NCBI GenBank assembly: GCA_002049455.2
Contig: KV919120.1
Span: 1-64,000 of the forward strand
Origin: Porphyra umbilicalis
Lineage: Eukaryota; Rhodophyta; Bangiophyceae; Bangiales; Bangiaceae
Direction: 5' to 3'
DNA length: 64,000 bases
Every line of letters begins with the position of its first letter. Positions within the stretch are counted from its first letter, which is position 1. Shown piece after piece: positions 11,395-20,460 of this stretch. Under the pieces are notes generated by a model, which saw only the letters and a list, made by a program, of their open reading frames with translations, was not told where the DNA came from and ran no database searches. A program made the position numbers and the translations under genes.

Positions 11395-12100
11395 GGGGGG
11401 GGGCATGGCGCTCGGCCAGAGGCAGAGTCGGGTGGGAAGGGTCTTGTTGGACCCCAAACGGAGCACAAAATACGACCTACGTGAGAGACGGTGTCCGAAG
11501 CCAAGAGAGTAGCATGGGACAACAGATGACGAGGGCAAGGAGGGTAAGGGGGGTGGTCTGGGCAGCCAGTAATAAAACAAGACCACGTTTGCCCACACGG
11601 GTGAGCAAAGCGGTGCCTCCGAGCGGCATGCACGGTGGAGAGAAGCATGAATGTAAGCGTCCAGTCGTCAACCTGCCCTTGCTAAGTTTCGAAAACCTCG
11701 TCAATGGTGGCTACTTGTCGGGCATCGGAACTGTACGCAGCAAGCACGCGAGAGGAGCTCGCGTACAGGAGCAGAGCAGGGAAGCACCCACCACTCCATA
11801 GCATACAGAGCGTGTTCACCGACCTCGTCTCGATCCGTCGAGGTCAGTGGGAGCGGAGCAGCTGCTCGCCGCGCCCATCAAAGGAGCGCGCTGAAATGTG
11901 GCCGCCTTTTCTCTGCAGCAGCGTGCCCTTGGCCCGGCGAGAGCGGCGAGCGCAGCCCCACCCCATGCGGTGCCGCGGCGCCCACGCTCTCCCCCCCACT
12001 GTTTTTTCTCAGTGCTGCTGACGGAGCCGCTGCGTGCACTTCCCCCATCGTACGCTTTGCCGTGTTGCCTGCTCTGCTTGCTTGCCGACCACCCGACTAC
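11395..12100. other. upstream region of the SNARE gene, no gene supported
   Basis: Presumed promoter and leader of the leftward SNARE gene, followed by ordinary spacer. No domain-bearing frame. Confidence 0.4.
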
Positions 12101-12860
12101 GCCACCCTTGCCACAGGGCAGCGCACCGACGCCCCCCCCGCACGGCGGCCGCATGCGCCCCACGTCGGGCCCGCCCGCGTCTGCTGCGCGCCACGCGCGC
12201 CCCCCCCCCCCCCCCGCACCCCCCCACCCGTCGCCGCCATCGACGCGCCCCCCCCCCCCCCCAGCCCGCGCCGCGCTCAGGCTCCCCACCCCCCCCGACG
12301 GGCGGCGCGGGGCGGCCCGCCGCCGCGGACGCCGTCGCGACGCGCCCGACCGGGCGCGCCCGCGCCGCGTCGGCAGCGTGCCAGTGCCCGCCACGGGGAC
12401 GCACGGGGGCGGGCGGGGGGAGGCAAGGGGGGGGGGGGGGGGGGGGGGGGGGGGTGGGGGGAGGGGGGTCCCACCGCCCCACCCGCCACCGCGCGCGGGG
12501 GGGGGCCCCCCCGCGTCGGCGGGTGGCCGTCGGCGCCGCCGGGAGGGGCGCTGCGGGGCGCCCCGCCGGCGGCGGCGACGCCAGCGGCGGTCCCCGTGCG
12601 CGGCGGGCGCGCCGCGGTGGCGCCGCGCGGCGCGCGGCGGCGCGCGAACCGCCGCCGACCCGGTCGGGTGCCGCGGGGGGGCGCCGGGGCCGCGCGGCCG
12701 CCGAGCGGGCCGACCGTGGCGACACGGCTACACGGCGGCGCGCACGCGCGGGGCGCGGCGGGCGGGGGCGGGGGTGCGGACGACGGGACGCCAGGGGCGG
12801 CGGCGGCCGCAGAGTCCCGCGGGGATTGGCGCCAGTCGCCGCCGCCGTCGCCGCTTTGAA
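12100..12860. repeat. GC island with long C and G homopolymers
   Basis: Extremely GC-rich low-complexity DNA, including a run of 28 G at 12427-12454 and several C runs near 12200-12265. Open frames on both strands are long here only because stop codons are rare. I see no coherent protein. Confidence 0.7.
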
Positions 12861-12909
12861 TGTGTGTGTGAAACACACACAGACGGTACTGCCGAGTGCC
12901 TCGGCGGGG

Positions 12910-13205
12910 CACACACAAAAGCAACAAGCCCCACAGACCGACAAAGCAGGGGGGCAGCCTCACACCAACCAGACAAGCAACACAAGCAGCCCCACACCAA
13001 CAAACTACACGACAGAGGCAAAAACCACATAATAGAGGCAGCCCCTCCCCAGCAAAACGCACCACCGGGGCGGCCCCACACCGACAAGGCACACCGACGC
13101 GGCAGCCCCGCAGACCAGCAAACCAGCGGGGCGGCCCCACACCAACCCGACGCACAACAGCGGCAGCCCTACAAGCGCACAAACCACACCACCGGGGGTG
13201 CACAC
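12910..13205. repeat. degenerate minisatellite, unit about 32 bp
   Basis: About nine imperfect units begin GCAGCCCCACACC or GCGGCCCCACACC, mostly 32 bp with some of 20-35 bp. Base composition is C/A-rich on the plus strand, unlike the GC islands on both sides. Confidence 0.7.
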
Positions 13206-13379
13206 GCCCGGGGCGCCAGCGCCCACGCCAAACAGAACCAACGGTCCCCCCGCCGCCACCGCCGCCGCCGCCGACCGACCGCCGCCGCCGGCAGCCGCCG
13301 CGCCGCCGCCGCCGACCCCACCGCCATGAAAAGCCAAGCAGACAACAAAAAAAAAAGAAAAACGTCAGTGGCGGAGGTC

Positions 13380-13860
13380 ACCCCCCCCCCCCCCCCCCCC
13401 CTCCCCTCCCCGCCGCGCCGCCACGCGCGCGCGCGCCGCGCGGCGGCGCGCGGCGGCGCGTCATCAGGGCGCCCCCCCGCCCCCCCCCGCGCCGCCGGCC
13501 GCCGACCGGCGCGGGGCGGGGGCGGGGGTGGCACCCCCCGCCCCCCGCCCCCCACCCCCGCGGCCGCCCGCCGCCCGGCGTCATGGGCGCCCCGCGCCGC
13601 GCGCGGCGGCGGCGCGCCACGCGCGGTCCGACACGACCGTGACCTCGTCGAGGAGGGGGGGGGCGCCGCCGCCGCGGGGGGGGGGGCGCCGACCCCACGG
13701 GGGGGGGGGCGCCGACCCCGCGGGGGGGGGGGCGCCGACCCCGCGGGGGGGGGGCCGCCGACCACGCGGGGGGGGTCGCCGCCGGCCCCCCGGCGGAGGT
13801 TGCCGCCGACCCCGCGGGGGGGGTCGCCGCCGGCCCCGCGGGGGGGTCGTCGCCGCCGCC
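13380..13860. repeat. C tract and 23-bp GC minisatellite
   Basis: A C run of about 23 bases near 13379-13401 is followed by GC-only DNA. From about 13665 a unit of 23 bp containing CGCCGACCCCGCGGG repeats (unit starts at 13687, 13710, 13733 and 13756, then degenerate). It encodes the Pro/Arg/Gly-rich tail of the leftward frame at 13581-15659. Confidence 0.75.
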
Positions 13861-15659
13861 GCGGGCGTTGCCGCCGCCGAATCCTCGTGCGCGCTGGCGT
13901 CGCGCGACGAGTCCGCGGATGAGTTCGTGGGGCACGTCCGTTTAAAGGGCGGCCACGCGACGGCCAGGCCGCACGCGTCCGCCTCGGCCGCCGCCGCGTC
14001 ACAAAAGCCGGGCCAGCCCACGTGCTCCGGGGGCTTTTCCGACGGCGGCGGCTTCTCAGAAAGCAGATGGAGTGCCTTGCGCACGTCCTCATCCACTTTG
14101 CGGCGGGATGCCTCGGCCAAGTCACTGTCGTGATAAAAGAGGGCGACGTCGGGGCGCCCCAAGTGCAAGTAGACCTTGCCCGGTTCCAGGGCCCCCAGGT
14201 CCTCGTTGGCGAGTTCGCGGGTGCCCAGGGAGGGGTGGCTGTTGAAACGGTCGTCGAGTAGTGTCGCAACGGGTGCTAGCCGCGACGACGCGCCGAGCGC
14301 GGAGCGAGCGAGGCAAAAGAACAGCCACAACACTCTGATGGATGTCGCCCGGTCGGATTGGACGTCTCGCCCGTCATGGTCGATAAAAACCGCGTCCCGC
14401 AACACCCTCAACAAGTTCATTGAACCAAAGCGCACCGCATCGTTCATGTCAATGCTGCGGAACCACACATCCGCGCGGGCACCCACGTGCCCGCGGCTGC
14501 TCGATTCGAGAAAGGCCTCCACCGCCGCCCGTGCGGCGAGGACGCACAGGCCACAGTGGGGTTCGTCGACAAAAAACCCTTGCGTTTTGCGCCTGGCGAG
14601 CTGGCGCACGCGGCGCTCCGCCATGGTCCCCCCCGGCTGCAACAGGTCAATGACGTCGAGGACGAGCGGCTCGTTAGCCTTTGGCACAAAGCGTGGTCGG
14701 AGGTCCGCGACCGCGGGCGTCTCCTCACCCCGCGCCGCGCCGCCGGCCGTCGCGGGTGCGCCGCGGGCGTCGGCCGGGTCGCCGCGCGGGAACGGGCTCA
14801 CCTCGAGCTCCACGGGTGGCCGGCTCCACATCCGCAACAGCGGGTCGAACCGGGAGACGATGCGGAGCCACCGGGCGCGTCGGCCGCAGAACTCGCCGAG
14901 CCGCACGAGCGCCGTACTGTGCTCGACTGGGACGGGCAGCCCCCCGACTGATGCAAGGCCATCAGCATGCCAAGATTCATAAAAGCTCATTACCATGGAC
15001 ACCCCGTGGTACAATCGTGGGACCTCAGAGAGCGCTGTCGCCACAGTAGTCACCGACAGGTTGTTCTCGCCCGTGTGGAGAAACTCTCGGAGCACGGCCG
15101 TCAACCGGTTGCGCGCCCCCCGGTCACGTACCATGCGCCGCACCCGCAGGGTCGACGCGATCGTGCGGCGGGCACTCCCCGCCAACGGTGCCCACGGCAC
15201 CAACATCAAGGCCAGTAGCCAAAGCACGTCTCGCCCCCGCCACCCCGCCACCAGCTGCTGCGCATTCACCGCAATGGTGACACCCAGCCAGAAGAGGAGG
15301 CACGCCGCCGCCGTACGCCACTGGCGGTAGACCGTCAGCTCCGAGACGTTGGCGCCTGCTTGCTCGCCGGTCGGATCGCGCACGAGCGAATAGGCGGCGA
15401 CAGGAAAGGCGACCATCACGGCGGTCGTCTCAAACGGCCCATAGCCGAGGACACTGCGTCCTGCCTCGCGTTGCAGCTCGCAGACGTCCCGCTGCAGCGT
15501 AACAACGCTCCGTTGCAGGTCCACATTGTCCTGCTGTAGACGCTCGTTCGTCTGCAGCAGGAGCGCGATGGTCCCCTGCAAGCCGTCCACCCTCGCCACG
15601 GGCTGCTCCCACACCGACCCCACGGCCGTCGCGTTGCACGCCCCCGGCGTAGCCACCAT
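13581..15659 (-). CDS. hypothetical multi-pass membrane protein with coiled coil
   Basis: Not recognised. From the ATG at 15659 (protein begins MVATPGACNATAVGS) there are about 692 residues. Residues about 22-65 look like a coiled coil (LLQTNERLQQDNVDLQRSVV and following heptads). Hydrophobic segments follow: TTAVMVAFPVAAYSL, ACLLFWLGVTIAVNA and VLWLLALMLVPWAPLAG. After a basic stretch comes a soluble-looking region with well-mixed composition, for example LVLDVIDLLQPGGTMAERR, GFFVDEPHCGLCVLAA and ALEPGKVYLHLGRPDVALF. This argues for a real gene. The last roughly 100 residues are Pro/Arg/Gly repeats from the minisatellite and may be wrong if homopolymer lengths are wrong. A longer upstream in-frame extension to 16028 is possible. 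Function unknown. Confidence 0.55.
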   Translation of the reverse strand: MVATPGACNATAVGSVWEQPVARVDGLQGTIALLLQTNERLQQDNVDLQRSVVTLQRDVCELQREAGRSVLGYGPFETTAVMVAFPVAAYSLVRDPTGEQAGANVSELTVYRQWRTAAACLLFWLGVTIAVNAQQLVAGWRGRDVLWLLALMLVPWAPLAGSARRTIASTLRVRRMVRDRGARNRLTAVLREFLHTGENNLSVTTVATALSEVPRLYHGVSMVMSFYESWHADGLASVGGLPVPVEHSTALVRLGEFCGRRARWLRIVSRFDPLLRMWSRPPVELEVSPFPRGDPADARGAPATAGGAARGEETPAVADLRPRFVPKANEPLVLDVIDLLQPGGTMAERRVRQLARRKTQGFFVDEPHCGLCVLAARAAVEAFLESSSRGHVGARADVWFRSIDMNDAVRFGSMNLLRVLRDAVFIDHDGRDVQSDRATSIRVLWLFFCLARSALGASSRLAPVATLLDDRFNSHPSLGTRELANEDLGALEPGKVYLHLGRPDVALFYHDSDLAEASRRKVDEDVRKALHLLSEKPPPSEKPPEHVGWPGFCDAAAAEADACGLAVAWPPFKRTCPTNSSADSSRDASAHEDSAAATPAAAATTPPRGRRRPPPRGRRQPPPGGRRRPPPRGRRPPPRGVGAPPPAGSAPPPPWGRRPPPRGGGAPPLLDEVTVVSDRAWRAAAARGAGRP

Positions 15660-16725
15660 GGCCGCCCCGCCGACCGACGCGCCGCGCTGCCAAGCCGCCC
15701 GCAGTCCCGCCGCGTCTGGCGGCCGCCGTCCAGCGACCTGCCGGAAGACACCCGCGACCACACGGGGCCCGCCGTCCACGCAAAGGCCGTCGCGCTCGTG
15801 GGGAGGCGCGCGCGCCGTGCGCGGTGTTCCCCACACGCGCACCGGCGGGGGGAGGCGACGCGGGGTGCGTGGCCCCGCGCGCAACGCACACAAACTCCAA
15901 GGCGGCACGCTGTCCCCACGGGCCTCGGCCGTGGGGCCGCGCGACGCGGCCCGCCGCGTCCAGCGCATAAAAAAATGAAGCAAAGACCAGGGTGCAGGGC
16001 GGTCGGGAGCACCGCCCCCGCGGAGCACGCAGGCAGCCGGCTGCCCGCTCGGCTAGCCGAGCGCAGCAGGTCATCGGGAGCGGTCCCGGAGCGGGTCGGG
16101 GGGATCCCGGCGTCCGACCGGCGTGACGGGTGACCACCGCCCGCGGGCGGCGGCGAGTCGCCCGCCCCCGGAGACGCGCCCCGCCGCTGCTGGCCGGCGC
16201 GCGCCCGCACGGCACACAGCGCGCACGGGCGTGCGGCGGGGACCCCCCCCCGCAGCGACGGCCGCACCGCGCCCGTGCCGCCGCTGCGCCGCCGACCGGT
16301 GGCTGTCCGCCCGCGGCGGCGGGGGCGCCCGCCCCGTCGGGCGGCCGCCCCCGCCTCCACCCCCGCCAGCGGCGGCGCCCGCAGCGCCCGCCGCGCGCGT
16401 CTGCACGAGCCGCCGAGCGGCCCGCGGGGGCGCCGCCGCCCCGACGCGGACCCCCCCGCGGCCCGCTCGACGGTGCGCGCGGGGAGCGGGGGGGGGGGGA
16501 AGGCGGCAGCGGCGCCCGCCGACCGCCCCACCGCGCGCGTCGGAGCGCGCGCGGGGGTGCTGCCCCCACGCGGGGGCGCGTGCGCCGCGCGGCGTGGCGC
16601 CAGCCGCTGCCGGGCACGGGCGGCGGCCGCCGCCACGGCAGCGGCCGCGGGGAGTCCCCGCCACGGCCGCCGCCGTGGGTGTGCCGCGCGGCGGGCGGCG
16701 GCGGCGCGGCCGCGGTGGCGGCGCG

Positions 16726-16777
16726 CTACGCGGCCGCCGCGCGGCCGCCGCGCGGCCGCCACCGCCGGCAGTGATGC

Positions 16778-16819
<42 letters not shown>

Positions 16820-17739
16820 GCGGCAGCGGCGGCGGCGGCGGCAGCGGCAGCGGCAGCGGCGGCGGCGGCGGCAGCGGCAGCGGCAGCGGCAGCGGCCCGC
16901 CGCCACGCACGCGTGCGCCAGCCTGCGACCGCACGCGTGCGCCAGCCTGCGACCGCCGCCGCCGCCCTCGCCGCCGTCGCCGCCGCCGCCGCCGACGATG
17001 CCGCCGCCGCTGCCGCCACCCCCCCGCCCCCCCCACCAAACTTTAGGGCGCCTGCGCCACGTTTTGCGTCGTTGGCGCCCCCCCCCACCCCCCCTCCCCC
17101 CCCCCCCCGCGCCTTGGCCACCCGCCCCCCCGCCACGCCCGCCGCGCCCGCGGCCGCGCCCGCGGCGCGCTGCTTGGCGCGCCGCGCCGCCGCGGCGGTC
17201 AGGCGCAGCTGCTTGCGCGCCGCCGCCTTGGCCGCCCGCACCGGCGCCGCGTGCGGCCGCGTCGCCGCCGCTGCCTTGGCGCGCTCCCCGCGCGCCGCGC
17301 GGGCGGCGGCCTTGGCAATGCCCCCGTGCACAAAGGGGCGGCGGCGGGGGCGGCACGGGGGGGCGGGGGGGGTGCCCTCCCGACCGCCCGACCGCCCGAC
17401 GGCAGCGACAATGGCGGCGACGGTGGCGGGCGGCGCGGGTGGGGGGGGGCGCCGCCGGCGGCGGCGGCGGTAGGGGCGCCGCCGCCGCCGCCGCCGCCGT
17501 GCGACGCGGCGGGCGGGGCGCCCCCGCCCGCAGCGAGGAGGGACCGCACGCGCGCGGCGAGCGCCGCGTCGGCCGCCGCGCGGTAGGCGTCGGCGGGGAG
17601 CGCCGCCCACGGGGGGGCGCCCTCTGGCGGGTGGCCGAGGCCCCACCCGCACCCGGGCACCCCGTCGGCGACGAGGCCGGCCACCCACCGGCGGTCGCAA
17701 TAGGCCTCGCTCGGGGGGGGCGGCGGCCCGTCGCCACCG

Positions 17740-17770
<31 letters not shown>

Positions 17771-20386
17771 GGCCGCCGCCGGCACGACCACCACCCCCAC
17801 CGCCGCCGCCGGCACGACCAACCCCCCCACCGCTCCCGCCACCGTTGCCGCCCTGCCACGGCGCGCCAGCGGCGGCGGCGGCAGGCCACGCCACCGCCCC
17901 CGCCGGCGGCGGCGGCGCCGCGTCGGCCACCGCCGCAGCGACGGCGGCCGTAACCGCCGCGCGCGCGTCCCGCGCGCGCTTGCGCAGTTGGCTCATGGTT
18001 TGGGGCTCCCCCCCCCCCCCTCGGCAGCGCCCTCGGCGGCGGCGGCGGCGCCCGCCGCCGCCGCCGCCGCCGCCGCCGCGGCCCGCGTCCGCTTTTTCGC
18101 GGCCTTGGACTCGCCGCCCGCCGGCCGCGCAGCACGCGCGGCGGCGAGCACCGCCGTTGCCGCCGCGAGCGCGTCGGTTGCGCCGCGCACGCGCGGGTCG
18201 GCGGCGACGCGGCCGCGGCCGCGACGGCCGCCGCCGCCGCCACCGCCGCCGCCGTCGCCGCCACCGCCGCCAGCGGTGGCGCCGGCGCCACCGCCGGCGC
18301 CACCGCCGGCGCCACGGGCGACACGGCGCGCGGCCGCACGCGCCGACGCCGCCGCCGCCCGCACGCCCGGGCCAATGGCCGCGGGCGGGCGGGCGGCAGC
18401 GACCGCCGCTGCCGCCACATCCGCGGGCGGCAGCCCCGTGGGCGGCGCCGCGGCGACAATGGCGGCGGCGCCCGCCACCGCGCGCACCGCCGCGGCGGTG
18501 GCGACGACCGCGCGGCTCGGCCGCACGCACGAGGGGGGGGCGGGGGGCGGGGCGACCGCCCCGGGTACCCCCCGGCGGCGGCGCCGGCGCCGACGGCGGC
18601 GGCGCCGCCACCGCCGCCGGGGCGGGGGCCCGCCCCCGCGGCCGCGTCGCCTGCGGCGGGGATGGGAAAAAAGGGCGCCGCCGCGACGGCGGCGTGGAGG
18701 TGCGCCGCGAGCGCCGTCGCCAAGCGGTCAGCCGCCGCGGCGGCGGCGGTGGCGGTCGCCGCGAGGCGCGGCTCGGCGGCGAGGAGGGCGAGCCACATGC
18801 CCGCGCCGGCGGGGCCCGTGGGGAGGTCTGCCGACGCGGCCGCGGCGGGCTGCAGCAGCAGCTGCAGCCGCACGGCCGACGCGAGGGCGGCCTGCACGGC
18901 GTGGCGCGGGGCGGGGGGAAGGGGGGGTGGCCGCGTGGACAGGGGGGGGGGGGGGGAAGCAAACCGGGGGGGGGGGGGGGGGGGTCGCGCGCAGAGATCA
19001 AAACCACCCGCGGGGGGGCCGACGCAGCCAAACCGCGGGCGGGGGGGCGGACGCACCGAGCGGGGGGCCGCCCGAGCCGTTGCCACACGTCAGTACCTAG
19101 ACGCACGCGCGCGCGCGGCGGACGGCGCGACCGGGGGCCGCCCCACCCCGCGCCCCGCGCGGGCGGCGGCGGCCGCCGCTTGCCCGCACCGCCGGCGGGC
19201 GGCCACCGTGCGCCGTGTGCGCGCGCGCGTGGTGGGCGCGCCGTGCCGGCGGCGGGGCCTCGCCCCTCCCCCCCCCGCACCCCCCCACCCCCCCCCCCCC
19301 CCGCCCACAACGTACCGACTGCGTCGCGACCGCCGACGACGCGGCCACCTCGGAGGGCGTCAGCGGCTCGTCGGCCGCCCCCGCCGCCCCGTCAACGGCG
19401 GCGGCCGCCGCGCCGCCGCCGCCGTCCGCCCCACCGCTGCCGCCGCCGCCGCCGTCGGCGGGGGCGCCCCCGCCACCCCCACCGCCGCCGCTGCTGCCGC
19501 ACCCGCCGCCGCCGTCGGCCGCCGCCGGCGGGGGCCCCCGCGCGACGCGCAGCGACGCGTAGGCGGGCGGCCCGCGCGCGCCCGCCGGCCGTGACGCGCG
19601 CATCGGCGGCGGCGGCGGCGCCGACGGCGGCGGCGGCGGCGACAGCGCCGGCGGCGGCGGCGACGGCGGCACCGCCGGCGGCGGCGGCGCCAACGGCGAC
19701 GGCGGCACTGCCGGCGGCGACGGCGCCAACGGCGACGGCGGCACCGCCGGCGGCGGCGGCGGCAACGGCGATGCTGGCGGCGACGGCGACGCCGGCGGCG
19801 ACGGCGACGCCGGCGGCGACGGCGACGCCGGTGGCGACGGCGACGCCGGCGGCGACGGCGACGCCGGCGGCGACGGCGACGCTGCATGCGCCGACGGGGA
19901 CGCTGCCAGCGACGGGGCCGGCGGCGGCTCGGCTGGCGCCCCAAACCAGTCGTCGGGCGGCGACGGCGCAGCGCCGTCCGCGTCGGCGCCGCCGGCGCCG
20001 GCGCCGTGGCCGCCGGCGAGCGCCGCGGCCACGGCCGCCGCCATGGGCGTCGGCGGCCGACTGGCGGCCGCCGCCACGGCGCGGCGCGCCGTGGCAGCAG
20101 CGGCGGCGGCGGCGGCGGCCGCCGCCGCCGCCGCCGCCCCTGCGCGCGTGGGGGTGGAGGGGGACCCGGCACCGGGGGCGGAGCGCCGCCGCGCGGTGGT
20201 GCGCCGCGGCGGTCCGCCCGCCGAGGCGGCGGCGCGGGTGCTGGGGGGGGGGGGGCGGCGCATGCCGCTAGCGGGGGTGGAGGGGGACCCGGCACCGGGG
20301 GCGGAGCGCCGCCGCGCGGTGGGGCGCCGCGGCGGTTCGCCCGCCGAGGCGGCGGCGCGGGTGCTGGGGGGGGTGGAGCGGGGCAT
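16726..20386 (-). CDS. multi-exon Ser-Pro/Ala/Gly-rich protein of unknown function
   Basis: Not recognised. Three coding blocks join with consistent phases. Exon 1 (20386-19316) begins MPRSTPPSTRAAA, has repeats of SPSPPA and ends LTPSEVAASSAVATQS before a GTACGT donor. Intron 1 is 19315-18892, phase 0. Exon 2 (18891-18569) reads AALASAVRLQLLLQP and GAGMWLALLAAEPRLAATAT. A 53-bp intron (18568-18516, phase 2) leads to exon 3, from 18515, with RAVVATAAAVRAVAG and GESKAAKKRTRA. Coherent sequence then shifts frame at a 13-base C run (18008-18020) into MSQLRKRARDARAAV and SEAYCDRRWVAGLVADG, and again near 17441-17449 into AKAAARAARGERAKAA and KQLRLTAAAARRAKQR. Both shifts fit one missing base. Basic clusters suggest a nuclear protein; that is inference. 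Start and C terminus are uncertain. Confidence 0.45.
16775..16955. repeat. GGC/AGC microsatellite and a 21-bp tandem duplication
   Basis: (GGCGGCAGC)-type trinucleotide repeat from about 16775 to 16900. It is followed by two adjacent copies of CGCACGCGTGCGCCAGCCTGC (21 bp, with short junction bases) at about 16912-16955. Confidence 0.8.
19620..19885. repeat. GGCGACGGCGACGCC minisatellite inside the Ser-Pro-rich exon
   Basis: Tandem units of GGCGACGGCGACGCC with variants run through about 260 bp. On the minus strand they encode the S-P-S-P-P-A repeats of the unknown gene. Confidence 0.85.
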
Positions 20387-20403
20387 GCCGCCAGAGGGGG
20401 TGG
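20151..20403. repeat. 123-bp tandem duplication
   Basis: The marker GGGGTGGAGG starts at 20151, 20274 and 20397, a period of exactly 123 bp (41 codons), with two nearly identical units and the start of a third. Long G runs differ slightly between units. Confidence 0.9.
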
Positions 20404-20460
20404 AGGGGGGGGGGGGGGGGGGGGGGTGGCGGGCGCCGCCGGCGGTGCGGCGCGTGTGAA

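Noticed and set aside
9740..11512. 590-codon plus-strand frame opposite the SNARE gene
   Set aside because: It is the complement of a well-supported SNARE coding region and has only Ser/Pro/Arg low complexity.
12885..13205. CRISPR-like array
   Set aside because: Units are degenerate and contiguous without unique spacers, and the genome is eukaryotic; it is a minisatellite.
11898..13922. 2-kb open frame on the plus strand
   Set aside because: Arg/Pro/Gly-only translation across homopolymers and a minisatellite, with equally open frames on the other strand; caused by lack of stops in GC DNA.
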